DNA from: Amycolatopsis aidingensis
GTDB taxonomy: Bacteria; Actinomycetota; Actinomycetes; Mycobacteriales; Pseudonocardiaceae
DNA: 64,000 nucleotides
Assembly: GCF_018885265.1 (NCBI RefSeq)
Contig: NZ_CP076538.1
Span: 1,524,001 to 1,588,000, forward strand
Reading direction: 5' to 3'
Numbering within the stretch: position 1 is the stretch's first letter; each line of letters starts with the position of its first letter. The position numbers were made by a program, and so were the translations under genes. The notes beneath the pieces were generated by a model. It made no database searches, was not told the DNA's origin, and saw only the letters and a list, made by a program, of their open reading frames with translations. Below, piece by piece: positions 42,963 to 53,374 of the stretch.

Positions 42963-43002
42963 ATAGCGGGTGTGCGCGGCCGTCTGCGCACACACCCGCT
43001 AT
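42963..43002. terminator. Bidirectional terminator hairpin
   Basis: ATAGCGGGTGTG (42963-42974) pairs with CACACCCGCTAT (42991-43002), with three more pairs inside after one mismatch. It lies between the GH6 remnant and the sialidase stop at 43022. Confidence 0.78.
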
Positions 43003-43021
43003 GCCTGCGTGTTCAGCCCGC

Positions 43022-44527
43022 TCAGTCGCAGTGCTCGAAGGGGCTCTCGTAGTCGGCCGAACCCGCCGAGCCACCCCAGCGGACGCAGGTGTTCGCGGCC
43101 TCGGCCCGGACCGGACCGGCGAACCAGGAGAAGTTCCCCGAGTCCGTGCGCCTGCTCGATCCGCTGACCTCCAGAAAGGCCGAGGTCGGAGTGGGCGAGC
43201 CGACCGCGGCCGACTTCATCGTGCTGACGCAGTTGTGTCCGTTCGCGGCGTTGTAGGACAGGTACACGGTCCCGGCGTCACCGAGTGGCCTGCTGTCGAT
43301 CACCCCGTACCCGCTGCCGCAGACCGGAGCGCCGAGATCCGCCGCGGTCACCTTGGACCAGCGGATCGTCTCGTTGGCGTTCCAGGTCGGTCCGGCCTCG
43401 TACAACACGCCGACCGAACCCCGGCCGAGGCGCACCAGATCGGAGTAGGCCGCGTCCTTGTCCCAGATCCGCACGCCCTGCGACTTCGTGGTCCAGTTCC
43501 CGCCCTCGTCGAAGGAGGAACTGAGTACCAGCTCCTTGCGGCGGTCGCAGGTGGACGGTGCGGTGAAGACCAGGCGGTTGTACTCGTCACCCTGGTCGGT
43601 CGCGCTCATCCGGGAGACCGCGCCCTGCACGTTCGGGGCGATCAGGTCCGGTTCGAAGGCGAACCCCTGGCTGAACGACTCCCCGCCGTCGGCGGAGAGG
43701 GCGTGCAGCCGGTTGCGGCGGCCGTCGGCCGTGCATTTCGCGTCGGCGTAGGCCTGGTTGCGTGCGGCCACATAGATCCGGCCGTCGACCAGCTGCACCA
43801 GGTTCAGCTCCTGTGGGTGGATCGTACCGGTGGAGCTGGTGTAGGTGGCCCCGCGCTGCCAGGTCCTGCCCTGGTCGTCGCTGTAGATGATGGCCGCGCT
43901 GTTCTTCCCGTTGTCCGAGTAGTTGATTCCGGCGACCAGCCTGCCCGCGTGCGGGCCCCTGCTGAGCACGATCCCGTGTGCCGGCCCGGTCGCCAGCCAT
44001 CCCGGCGCCTCGGTGAAGCCCAGCTGACCGGTGAGTACCCGGGGCGCGTTCCAGGTCCGGCCGTGGTCGTCGCTGTGCTGCACCCGGGGAATCCGGCCAC
44101 AACTCGGGTTCCGCACACACTGCATCGTGGACAGCAGGACGATCCGCCCGGTTTCCGGGATCAGGATTGGCGTCGGATTGCCCTTGGTGTCGCCGTGTCC
44201 CTCGATGACCACCCTGGGGGCGCTCCAGGTCCGGCCGCCGTCACTGGACCGCTTCAGCACCAGGTCGATATCGCCCGCGTCGGAGCAGAACCTGTTCCCG
44301 CCGTTACGGCCCTCGGCGAAGGCCAGCAGATCACCGTTGTTCGCCTTCAGTACGGCCGGGATGCGGAAACAGTCGTAGCCCTCCGACCGTTCCTGGTACA
44401 CCACCGTGCTGCCGACCGCGGCCGGGGCAGGAGCGGCGGCCGCGGGGGCCGCCCGCGCCGCCGCCATCGAGCCCGCGATCGCCGTGGTGGCGGCCAGTAC
44501 CGCCACCGCTTTCCGCGTTGTTCTCAC
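43022..44527 (-). CDS. Secreted exo-alpha-sialidase (GH33) with SapA-like C-terminal domain
   Basis: A 501-residue exported sialidase that should release terminal sialic acids. After the signal peptide come FRIP (residues 54-57) and four Asp-box motifs, SSDGGRTW, SDDHGRTW, SDDQGRTW and SADGGESF, marking the six-bladed propeller. ELVLSSSFDEGGNW and RLGRGSVGVLYE include the late catalytic part. The last about 95 residues (CGSGYGVIDSRPL to FEHCD) are a separate Cys-containing module like spore-associated protein A, also present in the M23 peptidase encoded just upstream. GTG 44527 lies 17 bp after that gene's stop; the two form an operon. Confidence 0.92.
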   Translation of the reverse strand: MRTTRKAVAVLAATTAIAGSMAAARAAPAAAAPAPAAVGSTVVYQERSEGYDCFRIPAVLKANNGDLLAFAEGRNGGNRFCSDAGDIDLVLKRSSDGGRTWSAPRVVIEGHGDTKGNPTPILIPETGRIVLLSTMQCVRNPSCGRIPRVQHSDDHGRTWNAPRVLTGQLGFTEAPGWLATGPAHGIVLSRGPHAGRLVAGINYSDNGKNSAAIIYSDDQGRTWQRGATYTSSTGTIHPQELNLVQLVDGRIYVAARNQAYADAKCTADGRRNRLHALSADGGESFSQGFAFEPDLIAPNVQGAVSRMSATDQGDEYNRLVFTAPSTCDRRKELVLSSSFDEGGNWTTKSQGVRIWDKDAAYSDLVRLGRGSVGVLYEAGPTWNANETIRWSKVTAADLGAPVCGSGYGVIDSRPLGDAGTVYLSYNAANGHNCVSTMKSAAVGSPTPTSAFLEVSGSSRRTDSGNFSWFAGPVRAEAANTCVRWGGSAGSADYESPFEHCD

Positions 44528-44544
44528 CTCGAGATCCCCGGCTC

Positions 44545-45447
44545 TCAGTCGCAGTGCTCGAAGTCACTGTGGTAGGAGTCGGATCCGACCGATCCGCCCC
44601 ATTTCACGCAGGTACGGCCGGCCGCGGCGGACACCGGGCCCGCGTAGTACGAGAAGTCGCCGCTGTCGGTCTTGCGCGCCGAGCCCTGCACCTCGAGGTA
44701 GGCCGAGGTCGGGGTGGCCGTGCCGATGGACCTGCTCTTCAGCGTGGTCACGCAGTTGTGCTGGTTCCCGGAGTTGTAGAGCAGGTACACCACACCGGAG
44801 CCGCCGACCGCGGCGGAGTCGATCACCCGATAGCCGTCCCCGCAGACTTCGGCCGCGCTGTAGGGGTTCTTGCCGGCGCAGGTGTTCTTCGAGGTGACGT
44901 TCTGGATCGGGTAGCCGAACCGCACCCCGTCGAAGTAGGCGGGCTGGATGTTGCCAGGGTAGCTGCCGTCGGTGCGCACCTCGTAGTGCAGGTGCGGGCT
45001 GATGTTGTTGCCCGGCTTGCTGGTGTTGCCGACCTCGCCGATCCGCTGCCCGAGCCGGACCTGGTCGCCGACCGCGACCGAACGCACGCGCAGGTGCGCA
45101 TAGTAGGTGTACCAGCCGCCGCCGTGGTCGATCTTGACCAGGTTGCCGTAGCCGTTGGTGGAACCCTGGTGCGAGGAGATCACCACGGTGCCGCCCGCGG
45201 CCGCGACCACGGTGTCCCCGAGGTCCGCGCCCGCCGAGCCGCCGCGGTTGAAGTCGATCTCCCACGAGCGGTGCGCGCTGCTCGCGCTCTGGTTGCCGTT
45301 CCAGGTCTGGCCGCAGGGGAACGGCAGCTGGAAGGCGGGGCGCGGTCCGGCCTCGTCGGCCGCGCTGGCCGTTGTGGCCACCGCCGCCGTGCCCGCGAGC
45401 CCCATGACCAGTGCCAGGCACAGGGTGATCGCTCTGCTGAGCTTCAT
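44545..45447 (-). CDS. Secreted M23 peptidase with SapA-like C-terminal domain
   Basis: A 300-residue exported protein: signal MKLSRAITLCLALVMGLAGT, then an M23/lysostaphin-type metallopeptidase domain (zinc site HRSWEIDFN, GNLVKIDHGGGWYTYYAHL and HLHYEV), which cleaves peptidoglycan cross-bridges or other glycine-containing peptides. The last about 95 residues (CGDGYRVIDS to FEHCD) repeat the SapA-like module of the sialidase. ATG 45447 with AAGGGA just upstream is the start. The frame stays open into the 21-bp repeats to 45699, but that part is not coding in appearance. First gene of an operon with the sialidase. Confidence 0.88.
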   Translation of the reverse strand: MKLSRAITLCLALVMGLAGTAAVATTASAADEAGPRPAFQLPFPCGQTWNGNQSASSAHRSWEIDFNRGGSAGADLGDTVVAAAGGTVVISSHQGSTNGYGNLVKIDHGGGWYTYYAHLRVRSVAVGDQVRLGQRIGEVGNTSKPGNNISPHLHYEVRTDGSYPGNIQPAYFDGVRFGYPIQNVTSKNTCAGKNPYSAAEVCGDGYRVIDSAAVGGSGVVYLLYNSGNQHNCVTTLKSRSIGTATPTSAYLEVQGSARKTDSGDFSYYAGPVSAAAGRTCVKWGGSVGSDSYHSDFEHCD

Positions 45448-45520
45448 ATGTGATCCCTTCGGATGAGGGTGGAACTCCCGCGGACAGGCTGCCGCCCGCC
45501 CGCACAAAACCCGTACAACC

Positions 45521-45704
45521 GCGTTTGCCCTCCACATCCGTGTGTTTGCCAGCCACATGCACGCGTTGGCCCGCCACATACGCGCGCCGGACGTGCCAGG
45601 CCGATACCGCCCCGCCGGTCCGTACGGGAACGGCAAACTCGCGTACGTGGGCGGCAAACGCGTGCGCGTGGGCGGCAAACGCGTGCGCGTGGGCGGCAAA
45701 CACG
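45521..45704. repeat. Array of a 21-bp repeat (array B), arranged as an inverted repeat
   Basis: The 307-bp gap between the M23 gene and the beta-lactamase-fold gene contains units in both orientations. On the left, three units in reverse (GTTTG/GTTGG cores at 45523, 45544 and 45565, with a doubtful fourth near 45586). On the right, four units forward (CAAAC cores at 45634, 45655, 45676, 45697), each exactly 21 bp apart; two right units, GCGTGCGCGTGGGCGGC plus AAAC, are identical. The arms could fold into one large cruciform. Same unit as array A at 18507-18626. Confidence 0.8.
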
Positions 45705-45754
45705 ACGACTACGGCAGCGCCTTCGCGCTCAGCACCGCTTTCCCGGTCCGGTGA

Positions 45755-46633
45755 TCAGACGCCGGGGCCACCCGTACCGTCGAAATAGTCCTTGAACAGG
45801 ATCTCGCTGATCCGGGTCGTGGTCTCCTCGCCGACCTGGTAACCGTTGTCGACCACCTGCGTGTTGTTCATCATCGCAAGTGTGTAGCGCGCATCCGGTC
45901 CGGCGAAACCGACCGAGTTCATCAGCCAGGACCCATCGGCGTTGTCATCGGCCCAGCCGTTCTTGTTCCCCGGCCGGGCCGCGGTGCCCGCGCCCCAGAC
46001 GCCCCATTGCTGGTTGGGTGCCACCGTACGCAGCTCGCGCACGAGGTAGTCGCGATCCCTTGCAGGCAACCGCTCGAGTGCGTAGTCGACGAGCCTGCCG
46101 AGATCGTCGGCGGTGGTGCGAATCCAACCCCAATGATGCGGATGGTCCTCGCTGAACCGCATATCGGTCATCCCGTAGTCCGGAAAGCGGGTCGCGAACT
46201 CGGTACCGCCGTAGCGGTCCCACAGGATGTGCGCGGCATCGTTGTCACTGGAGTGCAACATGGCGCGCATCAGGGCACGATCATCGGCGGTGAGGCTGAC
46301 CGCCCCGGACTCGGCCCGGACCAGCAGGTCCACCACCATGGCCAGCTTCGGCGTCGAACACGCCCAGATCAGGGTGCCCGAGTGGGCATTGCGCCAGATC
46401 GCGCCGGTCCGCCGGTCGCGGAGCACGATGCCGGTGAATCCGGGCCTGCTGCGCGCGTACCGCTCGGCGGCCACGATGCGGGCGCGCAGTTCGGGGTCGA
46501 AGGCTTCGATGCCCTGTGCCTCCCCAGCGGCGGCCGTTCCGGTGCTCGCCTGTGCCGCTGGTACCGGCAGGATTCCGGTCAGTAGCGCGACCAGCATCAC
46601 GTGTATGGCCATCCGTCGGCGGCGAGCTCTCAC
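45755..46633 (-). CDS. Secreted beta-lactamase-fold serine hydrolase
   Basis: A 292-residue protein with a signal peptide after a short basic start (VRARRRRMAIHVMLVALLTG). The class A beta-lactamase / D,D-peptidase plan is visible: STPK (SxxK) in LIWACSTPKLAMVV, SDN (SxN) in MLHSSDNDAAH, and a KNGW segment in the KTG position. It may act on peptidoglycan peptides or on beta-lactams; resistance cannot be claimed from this. GTG 46633 is chosen because a near-perfect TATAGT -10 box ends six bases upstream (leaderless); ATG 46612 is the alternative. Confidence 0.82.
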   Translation of the reverse strand: MRARRRRMAIHVMLVALLTGILPVPAAQASTGTAAAGEAQGIEAFDPELRARIVAAERYARSRPGFTGIVLRDRRTGAIWRNAHSGTLIWACSTPKLAMVVDLLVRAESGAVSLTADDRALMRAMLHSSDNDAAHILWDRYGGTEFATRFPDYGMTDMRFSEDHPHHWGWIRTTADDLGRLVDYALERLPARDRDYLVRELRTVAPNQQWGVWGAGTAARPGNKNGWADDNADGSWLMNSVGFAGPDARYTLAMMNNTQVVDNGYQVGEETTTRISEILFKDYFDGTGGPGV

Positions 46634-46659
46634 GGCGCGACTATAGCCACCCCGTGGGG

Positions 46660-46860
46660 TCAGTGCCGGTCGGCGGGGATGATGATCCACAACGCCAGGT
46701 AGGCCAGCAGCTGCGGGCCGGGCAGCAGGCAGGAGACCACGAACAGGATCCGTACGGTCTTCGGCTTCCAGCCGAACCGCTCGGCCAGGCCGGCGCAGAC
46801 GCCGCCGAGCACCCGGTCGTGCCGCGACCTCGTCAATGTCGTCTTCACTGTTGTCGTCAT
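46660..46860 (-). CDS. PspC domain small membrane protein
   Basis: A 66-residue protein: basic N-terminus, then RVLGGVCAGLAERFGWKPKTVRILFVVSCLLPGPQLLAYLALWIIIP, the complete PspC domain with one or two hydrophobic segments. PspC-type proteins respond to envelope stress. ATG 46860. It is followed by the beta-lactamase-fold gene 26 bp further on, which has its own promoter. Confidence 0.88.
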   Translation of the reverse strand: MTTTVKTTLTRSRHDRVLGGVCAGLAERFGWKPKTVRILFVVSCLLPGPQLLAYLALWIIIPADRH

Positions 46861-46925
46861 ACCAGCAACGATGCCGCTGCCATGGCGGCCGCGGCATCGG
46901 TGATCACCCTGATCCCACCCGGAGA

Positions 46926-47735
46926 TCAGTCCCCCGCCGCGTTCCTTGACATCGCGACCTCCACCCCGTCCAGCAGTACCCCGAGCCCGGCCTCGAACAT
47001 CTCGCGGGCCTGTCCTTCCAGGTAGGAGGTGTCGCCCCCGGCCTGGGGCACCCGCTCCTCGCTCTCCAGCCAGACCAGCAGCGGGAACCGCGCGGTGAAG
47101 TCCGGCACGACCTCCTGCAGGATCCCGGTGCGGGAGTACCACCACTCTTCCTCGGAAACCCCGGTCTCCGGGACCGCCTGCCGCGCCTCGGCCGCGGTCT
47201 GCGCGGTGGCGCGCACGAACTGGAACACCGTGCCGATGATCCGCCGCAGTTGCCCGGCACCCAGCCCGGTCTCCCGGAAGAGGCCGGTCACGGTCTCGAT
47301 GAGGGCGTACTCATGCGGGCCGAGTACCGGACGTGCCTGCGACACCTGCAGCATCCACGGATGCCGGAGGTAGAATGCCCACAACTCTCGTGCCCAGCTG
47401 GTCACGGCCGCCCGCCAGCCGGTGTCCGCAGGGTACTCCGTGGGGAGCTCGGCAAGCGCCTGATCGTACATCAGGTCGATCAGTTCACTTTTCTTCGGGA
47501 CATACGTGTAAAGGGCCATCGCAGTGCGTCCGAGACGCTCACCGACCGCTCGCATGGACAGGGCCGACATGCCATCGGCATCGGCAACCGCGATGGCCGC
47601 GGCCACGATCTCGTCCACGCTCAGGCCCGGTTTGGGTCCTGGTCTCGTGCCGGGTTCCGGGACGTCGTGGCCGGCGTTGCGCCAGAGCATCGCTATCGAA
47701 CGACGTGCGTCCCCCTGCCCGGCAAACACGACCAC
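46926..47735 (-). CDS. TetR family regulator with TetR_C-type domain, partner of the UvrA-like gene
   Basis: A 269-residue regulator of the tetracycline-repressor subgroup: PGLSVDEIVAAAIAVADADGMSALSMRAVGERLGRTAMALYTYVPKKSELIDLMYDQ, then the long C-terminal domain. A GTG at 47735 has AAGGAG six bases upstream, a firm start. It is divergent from the UvrA-like gene at 47816. The 13-bp palindrome at 47779-47791 between them is its likely operator, suggesting a resistance gene induced by its own substrate. Confidence 0.88.
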   Translation of the reverse strand: MVVFAGQGDARRSIAMLWRNAGHDVPEPGTRPGPKPGLSVDEIVAAAIAVADADGMSALSMRAVGERLGRTAMALYTYVPKKSELIDLMYDQALAELPTEYPADTGWRAAVTSWARELWAFYLRHPWMLQVSQARPVLGPHEYALIETVTGLFRETGLGAGQLRRIIGTVFQFVRATAQTAAEARQAVPETGVSEEEWWYSRTGILQEVVPDFTARFPLLVWLESEERVPQAGGDTSYLEGQAREMFEAGLGVLLDGVEVAMSRNAAGD

Positions 47736-47778
47736 TTGCGACTCCTTACAGCATAAACTAATCTGGTCGGGGCAAATC

Positions 47779-47791
47779 TTTACGTCGTAAA
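47779..47791. promoter_or_regulatory. Palindromic operator between the TetR and UvrA-like genes
   Basis: TTTACG-T-CGTAAA, a perfect inverted repeat in an AT-rich promoter segment (followed by TATATC). It is 25 bp before the UvrA-like start and 43 bp before the TetR start, able to block both. Confidence 0.65.
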
Positions 47792-47815
47792 TATATCAGG
47801 AGAGGCGGTAGGGTT

Positions 47816-50119
<2,304 letters not shown>

Positions 50120-50129
50120 GCCGGGAGGG

Positions 50130-51089
50130 TCAGCGGGTGGCGAAGCGGTCGAGGGCGTCGCGGATGCCTGCGCGCATGGTCTCGCTTCCGGTGTGCCCGG
50201 AGTCCTCGACCACCACCAGTTCCGATCCGGGCCAGGCGCGGGCGAGCTCCCATGCGGTCTGCACCGGCCCGCCGATGTCCTGCCTGCCGTGCAGCAGCAC
50301 CCCGGGGATTCCGGCCAGCTTGCCCGCGTTGCGCAGCAGGTCGTCCTCGGGCAGCCAGGCGGCGTTGGCGAAGTAGTGCGTCACGATCCGGACGAAACCC
50401 TGCATATCGGCCCCGACATGGGTGGTGTAGGCGTTCGGCACCCCGCTCGGTTCCAGTGAGACGACGGTGTCTTCCCAGGTCAGCCACTCCCCGGCGGCCC
50501 GTGCCCGCACCGCGGGATCGGGGTCCTCCATCAGCTGCGCGTAGCCCGCGGCGAGGTTGCCGTCCCGGTACGCCTCCGGCGCGCCGGCCCGAAAGCGGTC
50601 CCATGCCTCGGGGAAGAACCGGCCGACACCCCGGGTGAGCCAGTCCACCTCCGCGCGCCGGGTGGTGGTGATAGCGGTGAGCACGATCTCGGAAACCCGC
50701 TCCGGGTACCGCTGCGCGTAGGCGAGGATCAGGGTCGAGCCCCAGGAGCCCCCGTGCAGCAGCCATCTCCCGATGCCGAGGTGCTCGCGCAGCAGTTCCA
50801 TATCGGCGATCAGGTGCTGGGTGGTGTTGTGCCGCATGTCGGTGGCCGGATCCTCGGCGAGCGGCCTGCTCCGCCCGCATCCGCGCTGGTCGAAAAGGAC
50901 GAGCCGGTAGGCGTCCGGGTCGAAGTACCGGCGGTGCCGGGGTACGCAGCCCGAGCCGGGACCGCCGTGCACCAGCAGCGCGGGTTTGCCCTCCGGGTTG
51001 CCGCAGGCCTCCCAGTACACCTGGTTGCCATCGCCGACATCCAGCATGCCCTGCTCGTACGGCTCGATATGCGGGTACAGCTCGACCAT
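50130..51089 (-). CDS. pip: Proline iminopeptidase (S33)
   Basis: A 319-residue cytoplasmic alpha/beta hydrolase that removes N-terminal proline from peptides. HGGPGSG (oxyanion loop), DQRGCGRSRP, the nucleophile elbow GGSWGSTLIL, and GRQDIGGP and DSGHTGS with the late Asp and His all match. The YPHIEPYEQGMLDVGDGNQVYWE start is typical. GAAGGGGCGGAAG precedes ATG 51089. Divergent from a MarR regulator, with an operator palindrome between. Confidence 0.93.
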   Translation of the reverse strand: MVELYPHIEPYEQGMLDVGDGNQVYWEACGNPEGKPALLVHGGPGSGCVPRHRRYFDPDAYRLVLFDQRGCGRSRPLAEDPATDMRHNTTQHLIADMELLREHLGIGRWLLHGGSWGSTLILAYAQRYPERVSEIVLTAITTTRRAEVDWLTRGVGRFFPEAWDRFRAGAPEAYRDGNLAAGYAQLMEDPDPAVRARAAGEWLTWEDTVVSLEPSGVPNAYTTHVGADMQGFVRIVTHYFANAAWLPEDDLLRNAGKLAGIPGVLLHGRQDIGGPVQTAWELARAWPGSELVVVEDSGHTGSETMRAGIRDALDRFATR

Positions 51090-51112
51090 CTTCCGCCCCT
51101 TCGGATAGATAC

Positions 51113-51124
51113 AACAGTGCTGTT
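51113..51124. promoter_or_regulatory. Operator between pip and the MarR gene
   Basis: AACAG-TG-CTGTT, a perfect 5-bp inverted repeat immediately before and touching the TATATT -10 box of the MarR gene (51124-51129). Such a site would repress marR and possibly pip. Confidence 0.6.
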
Positions 51125-51135
51125 ATATTAACGCT

Positions 51136-51663
51136 GTGACATCTACTGCCGAACCGGGGCCCGAACTGCTCGGCACCCGGCTGCGTCACCTGCTGGAGCT
51201 GCTGGACGGCGGGGTCGCCGAGGTGGAAGCGGAACTCGGGCTGGTCGGGTTCCGCCCGCGTTTCGCACCGCTGGTGCGCACGCTGGCCGCGGCCGGTCCG
51301 CTGTCGATCCGGGAACTGGCGAACGCGGTCGGGGTGACCCACTCCGCCGCGAGTCAGACGGTGGCGCAGCTGGTCAAGCAGGGTCTGGTGACGCTGTCGC
51401 CGGGGGCGGACGCGCGGCAGCGCATTGCCCGGCTGACCCCGAAGGCGCGGCAGTTGCTGCCGACCCTGGAGACGGAGTGGGTGGCCGTCACCGAGGCGGC
51501 AAGGGAGCTGGACGCGGAACTGCCCTACCCGCTGAGCCGCCTGGTCGAGGAGGCGCTGGGCGCGTTGCGGCGACGGTCGATGCGGGAGCGGGTGGCCGCC
51601 GTGGCGCCCGATCTCCTTGCCCGGCGCACATGGCACGGCGGCGAGCACGCTCCTGAGGGCTAG
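51136..51663 (+). CDS. MarR family transcriptional regulator
   Basis: A 175-residue winged-helix regulator: LSIRELANAVGVTHSAASQTVAQLVKQGLVTLSPGADARQRIARLTPKA is the MarR DNA-binding domain, with dimerisation helices on both sides. A GTG at 51136 lies six bases after TATATT, so the mRNA should be leaderless. The palindrome at 51113-51124 overlaps its promoter, implying autoregulation and perhaps control of the divergent pip gene. Confidence 0.88.
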   Translation: MTSTAEPGPELLGTRLRHLLELLDGGVAEVEAELGLVGFRPRFAPLVRTLAAAGPLSIRELANAVGVTHSAASQTVAQLVKQGLVTLSPGADARQRIARLTPKARQLLPTLETEWVAVTEAARELDAELPYPLSRLVEEALGALRRRSMRERVAAVAPDLLARRTWHGGEHAPEG

Positions 51664-51693
51664 GTGCGTGCCCGCCGCCGCGGGTCTACCGGG

Positions 51694-53256
51694 TCAGAAC
51701 CCGGCGGTGATGCGGGTGAACTCCCATTCCGGTTGGGAGATCCCGCTGCAGTTGGAGGTCACGCCCCCGTTCGGGCAGGGGCGGTCCCTGTTCACCGCCC
51801 AGTACGCCAGCCTGGCCAGGCCGTTGCCCTTGGCCCAGTCCCGGATCTGCGTCCAGTCCGAAAGGCTGGTCAGCTCGCGCTGGTCGGAAAGGCCGTTCAT
51901 GCCGGAGATGCCCATGTGCCCGTATGCGGTGGCATCCGACCAGCCGAAGGTCGACTTCAGCTTGTTCTTCAGCCCTTCGGAGGCGCTCACCGTGTCCTGG
52001 TACATGTCCGAACCGCTGAAGTTGAACGGCATGATGGTGAACACGTCGACCCCGACCTGCAGTTCCTGTGCCCGCTCGATCAGCCGGTTGCCCCAGTAGT
52101 TGGGGCCGGAGCGCAGGGTGGGGAAGGTGAGGATCGTTTCGATGCCGGGATTGTTCTGCTCCACGATCCGCAGCGCGTTCAGGATCCGGTCCTGCACCGT
52201 GGGGTTCTCGAACTCGTCGGTGTTCTCGATGTCGATGTCGATCGAGTTCAGGCCGTAGGCGTCGATCACCTCCTGGTAGGCGCCGGCGAGCGCCTCCGGG
52301 GTGGAGCAGTTCGGGCCCAGCTTGTTCCCGCTCCAGCCGCCGATGGAGGGCACGACCTGCCCGCCTGCGGCCTGGATGCTCGCGATGGTCCGCGCGTCCA
52401 CGCTGCCCTGCAGCGGCCGGGTGCTGTCCCAGGCGGGGGAGCAGCCGCCGTCGGAGAGGATGAAGGCCATGGTGAACGCCTCGATGCCGGTCTCCTCCAT
52501 GACCATTGTCGCCGAGGGCGGGTTGCCCCAGCCGAGATAGAGGTAGGGCGCGGCGCCGATGCCCTCGGGCTGGGTGCAGCCACCCGTCGTCGCGGTCACC
52601 GAGCCGCTGCGGGCGGACTCACCGGCGTCGTTGTACGCCGCCACGGTGTAGCTGTGCGTGGTGCAGGAGCCGAGCCCGGAGATGGTGGCCGAGGTGCCCG
52701 AGGTGGTCGCGCGCAGCGAGTCGCCCTCGTAGACACGGTAGCCGGAGACCGTGCCGCTGGATGCGCCCCAGGAAAGGGAAATGCTGGAGTTGCTGGTGCC
52801 GGTCACGCTGGGTGTGCCGGGGGCGCTGGGTGCGCCGGGCTCGCCCGGCCCGCCACCGCCGTCACAGGGATCCCCGTTGAACGTGCAGTTCTGGATCCCG
52901 CTGATGCCGCCAGGGGCACCGTTGAAGCCGAAGGAGGTGCTCGACCCGGCCGCCAGGGTGGGCGCCCAGCTCGGGTTGCGGAAGGTGTAGTGCTGGCCGC
53001 TGCTGGTGCGCTGGGCGTTCCACGAGCTGCTGATCGAGTAGCCTGCCGGCAGGTCGAACTCGATGGTCCAGCCGTTCAGCGCGGTCGCGCTGTCATTGGA
53101 AACCGTGATCTTGCCTTCGAATCCGGTGCCCCAGTCGGACACCTTGGTGAAGGTCGCCGTCAGGCCGGGCGCCGCGTTCGCCGGTACGGCCGCGAGACCG
53201 AGCAGGGCGGCCGCGGTGGCCACGGACAGCACCAGGAGTTTTCGGATTTTGGACAT
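51694..53256 (-). CDS. Secreted GH18 chitinase with CBM2 and FnIII domains
   Basis: A 520-residue exported chitinase: signal (MSKIRKLLVLSVATAAALLG), CBM2 cellulose/chitin-binding domain (about 30-130, WGTGFEGKITVSND, LNGWTIEFDLP, FGFNG), Gly/Pro linker, FnIII domain (about 150-225), and a GH18 barrel with SIGGWSGN and the catalytic DIDIE in YGLNSIDIDIENTDE (Glu344). It hydrolyses chitin outside the cell. GAGGA lies before ATG 53256. It is divergent from the GH20 gene, with a DasR-type site between them. Confidence 0.92.
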   Translation of the reverse strand: MSKIRKLLVLSVATAAALLGLAAVPANAAPGLTATFTKVSDWGTGFEGKITVSNDSATALNGWTIEFDLPAGYSISSSWNAQRTSSGQHYTFRNPSWAPTLAAGSSTSFGFNGAPGGISGIQNCTFNGDPCDGGGGPGEPGAPSAPGTPSVTGTSNSSISLSWGASSGTVSGYRVYEGDSLRATTSGTSATISGLGSCTTHSYTVAAYNDAGESARSGSVTATTGGCTQPEGIGAAPYLYLGWGNPPSATMVMEETGIEAFTMAFILSDGGCSPAWDSTRPLQGSVDARTIASIQAAGGQVVPSIGGWSGNKLGPNCSTPEALAGAYQEVIDAYGLNSIDIDIENTDEFENPTVQDRILNALRIVEQNNPGIETILTFPTLRSGPNYWGNRLIERAQELQVGVDVFTIMPFNFSGSDMYQDTVSASEGLKNKLKSTFGWSDATAYGHMGISGMNGLSDQRELTSLSDWTQIRDWAKGNGLARLAYWAVNRDRPCPNGGVTSNCSGISQPEWEFTRITAGF

Positions 53257-53362
53257 CAGTGTCCTCGCAGGGGTGCAGGGGTTGTGGTACGGCCGCGCGA
53301 GTGGGCTGGCACGGCCGTGACTCCTCAGTGTCGCCTCCTCAGTGTGGGGCAGAAACTCAGAT

Positions 53363-53374
53363 TGGTCTAGACCT
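53363..53374. promoter_or_regulatory. DasR-type responsive element (dre)
   Basis: TGGTCTAGACCT, whose core GGTCTAGACC (53364-53373) is a perfect palindrome, matches the established actinobacterial DasR site and the repeat known from Streptomyces chitinase promoters. It lies 107 bp before the GH18 start and 73 bp before the GH20 start. Confidence 0.85.

Noticed and set aside
42526..43074. Open frame of 182 codons on the minus strand
   Set aside because: It runs across the GH6 remnant, the terminator hairpin and the 3' ends of two genes; no motif or ribosome site.
45448..45699. N-terminal extension of the M23 peptidase
   Set aside because: The extension is the 21-bp repeat read through; a clear signal peptide with ribosome site begins at 45447.
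45521..45704. CRISPR array or IS terminal repeats
   Set aside because: Units are contiguous and in both orientations, no spacers and no transposase frame between the arms.
45755..46633. Calling this an antibiotic-resistance beta-lactamase
   Set aside because: SxxK, SxN and KNG-like motifs fit many serine hydrolases and D,D-peptidases; the Glu of the omega loop could not be assigned with confidence.
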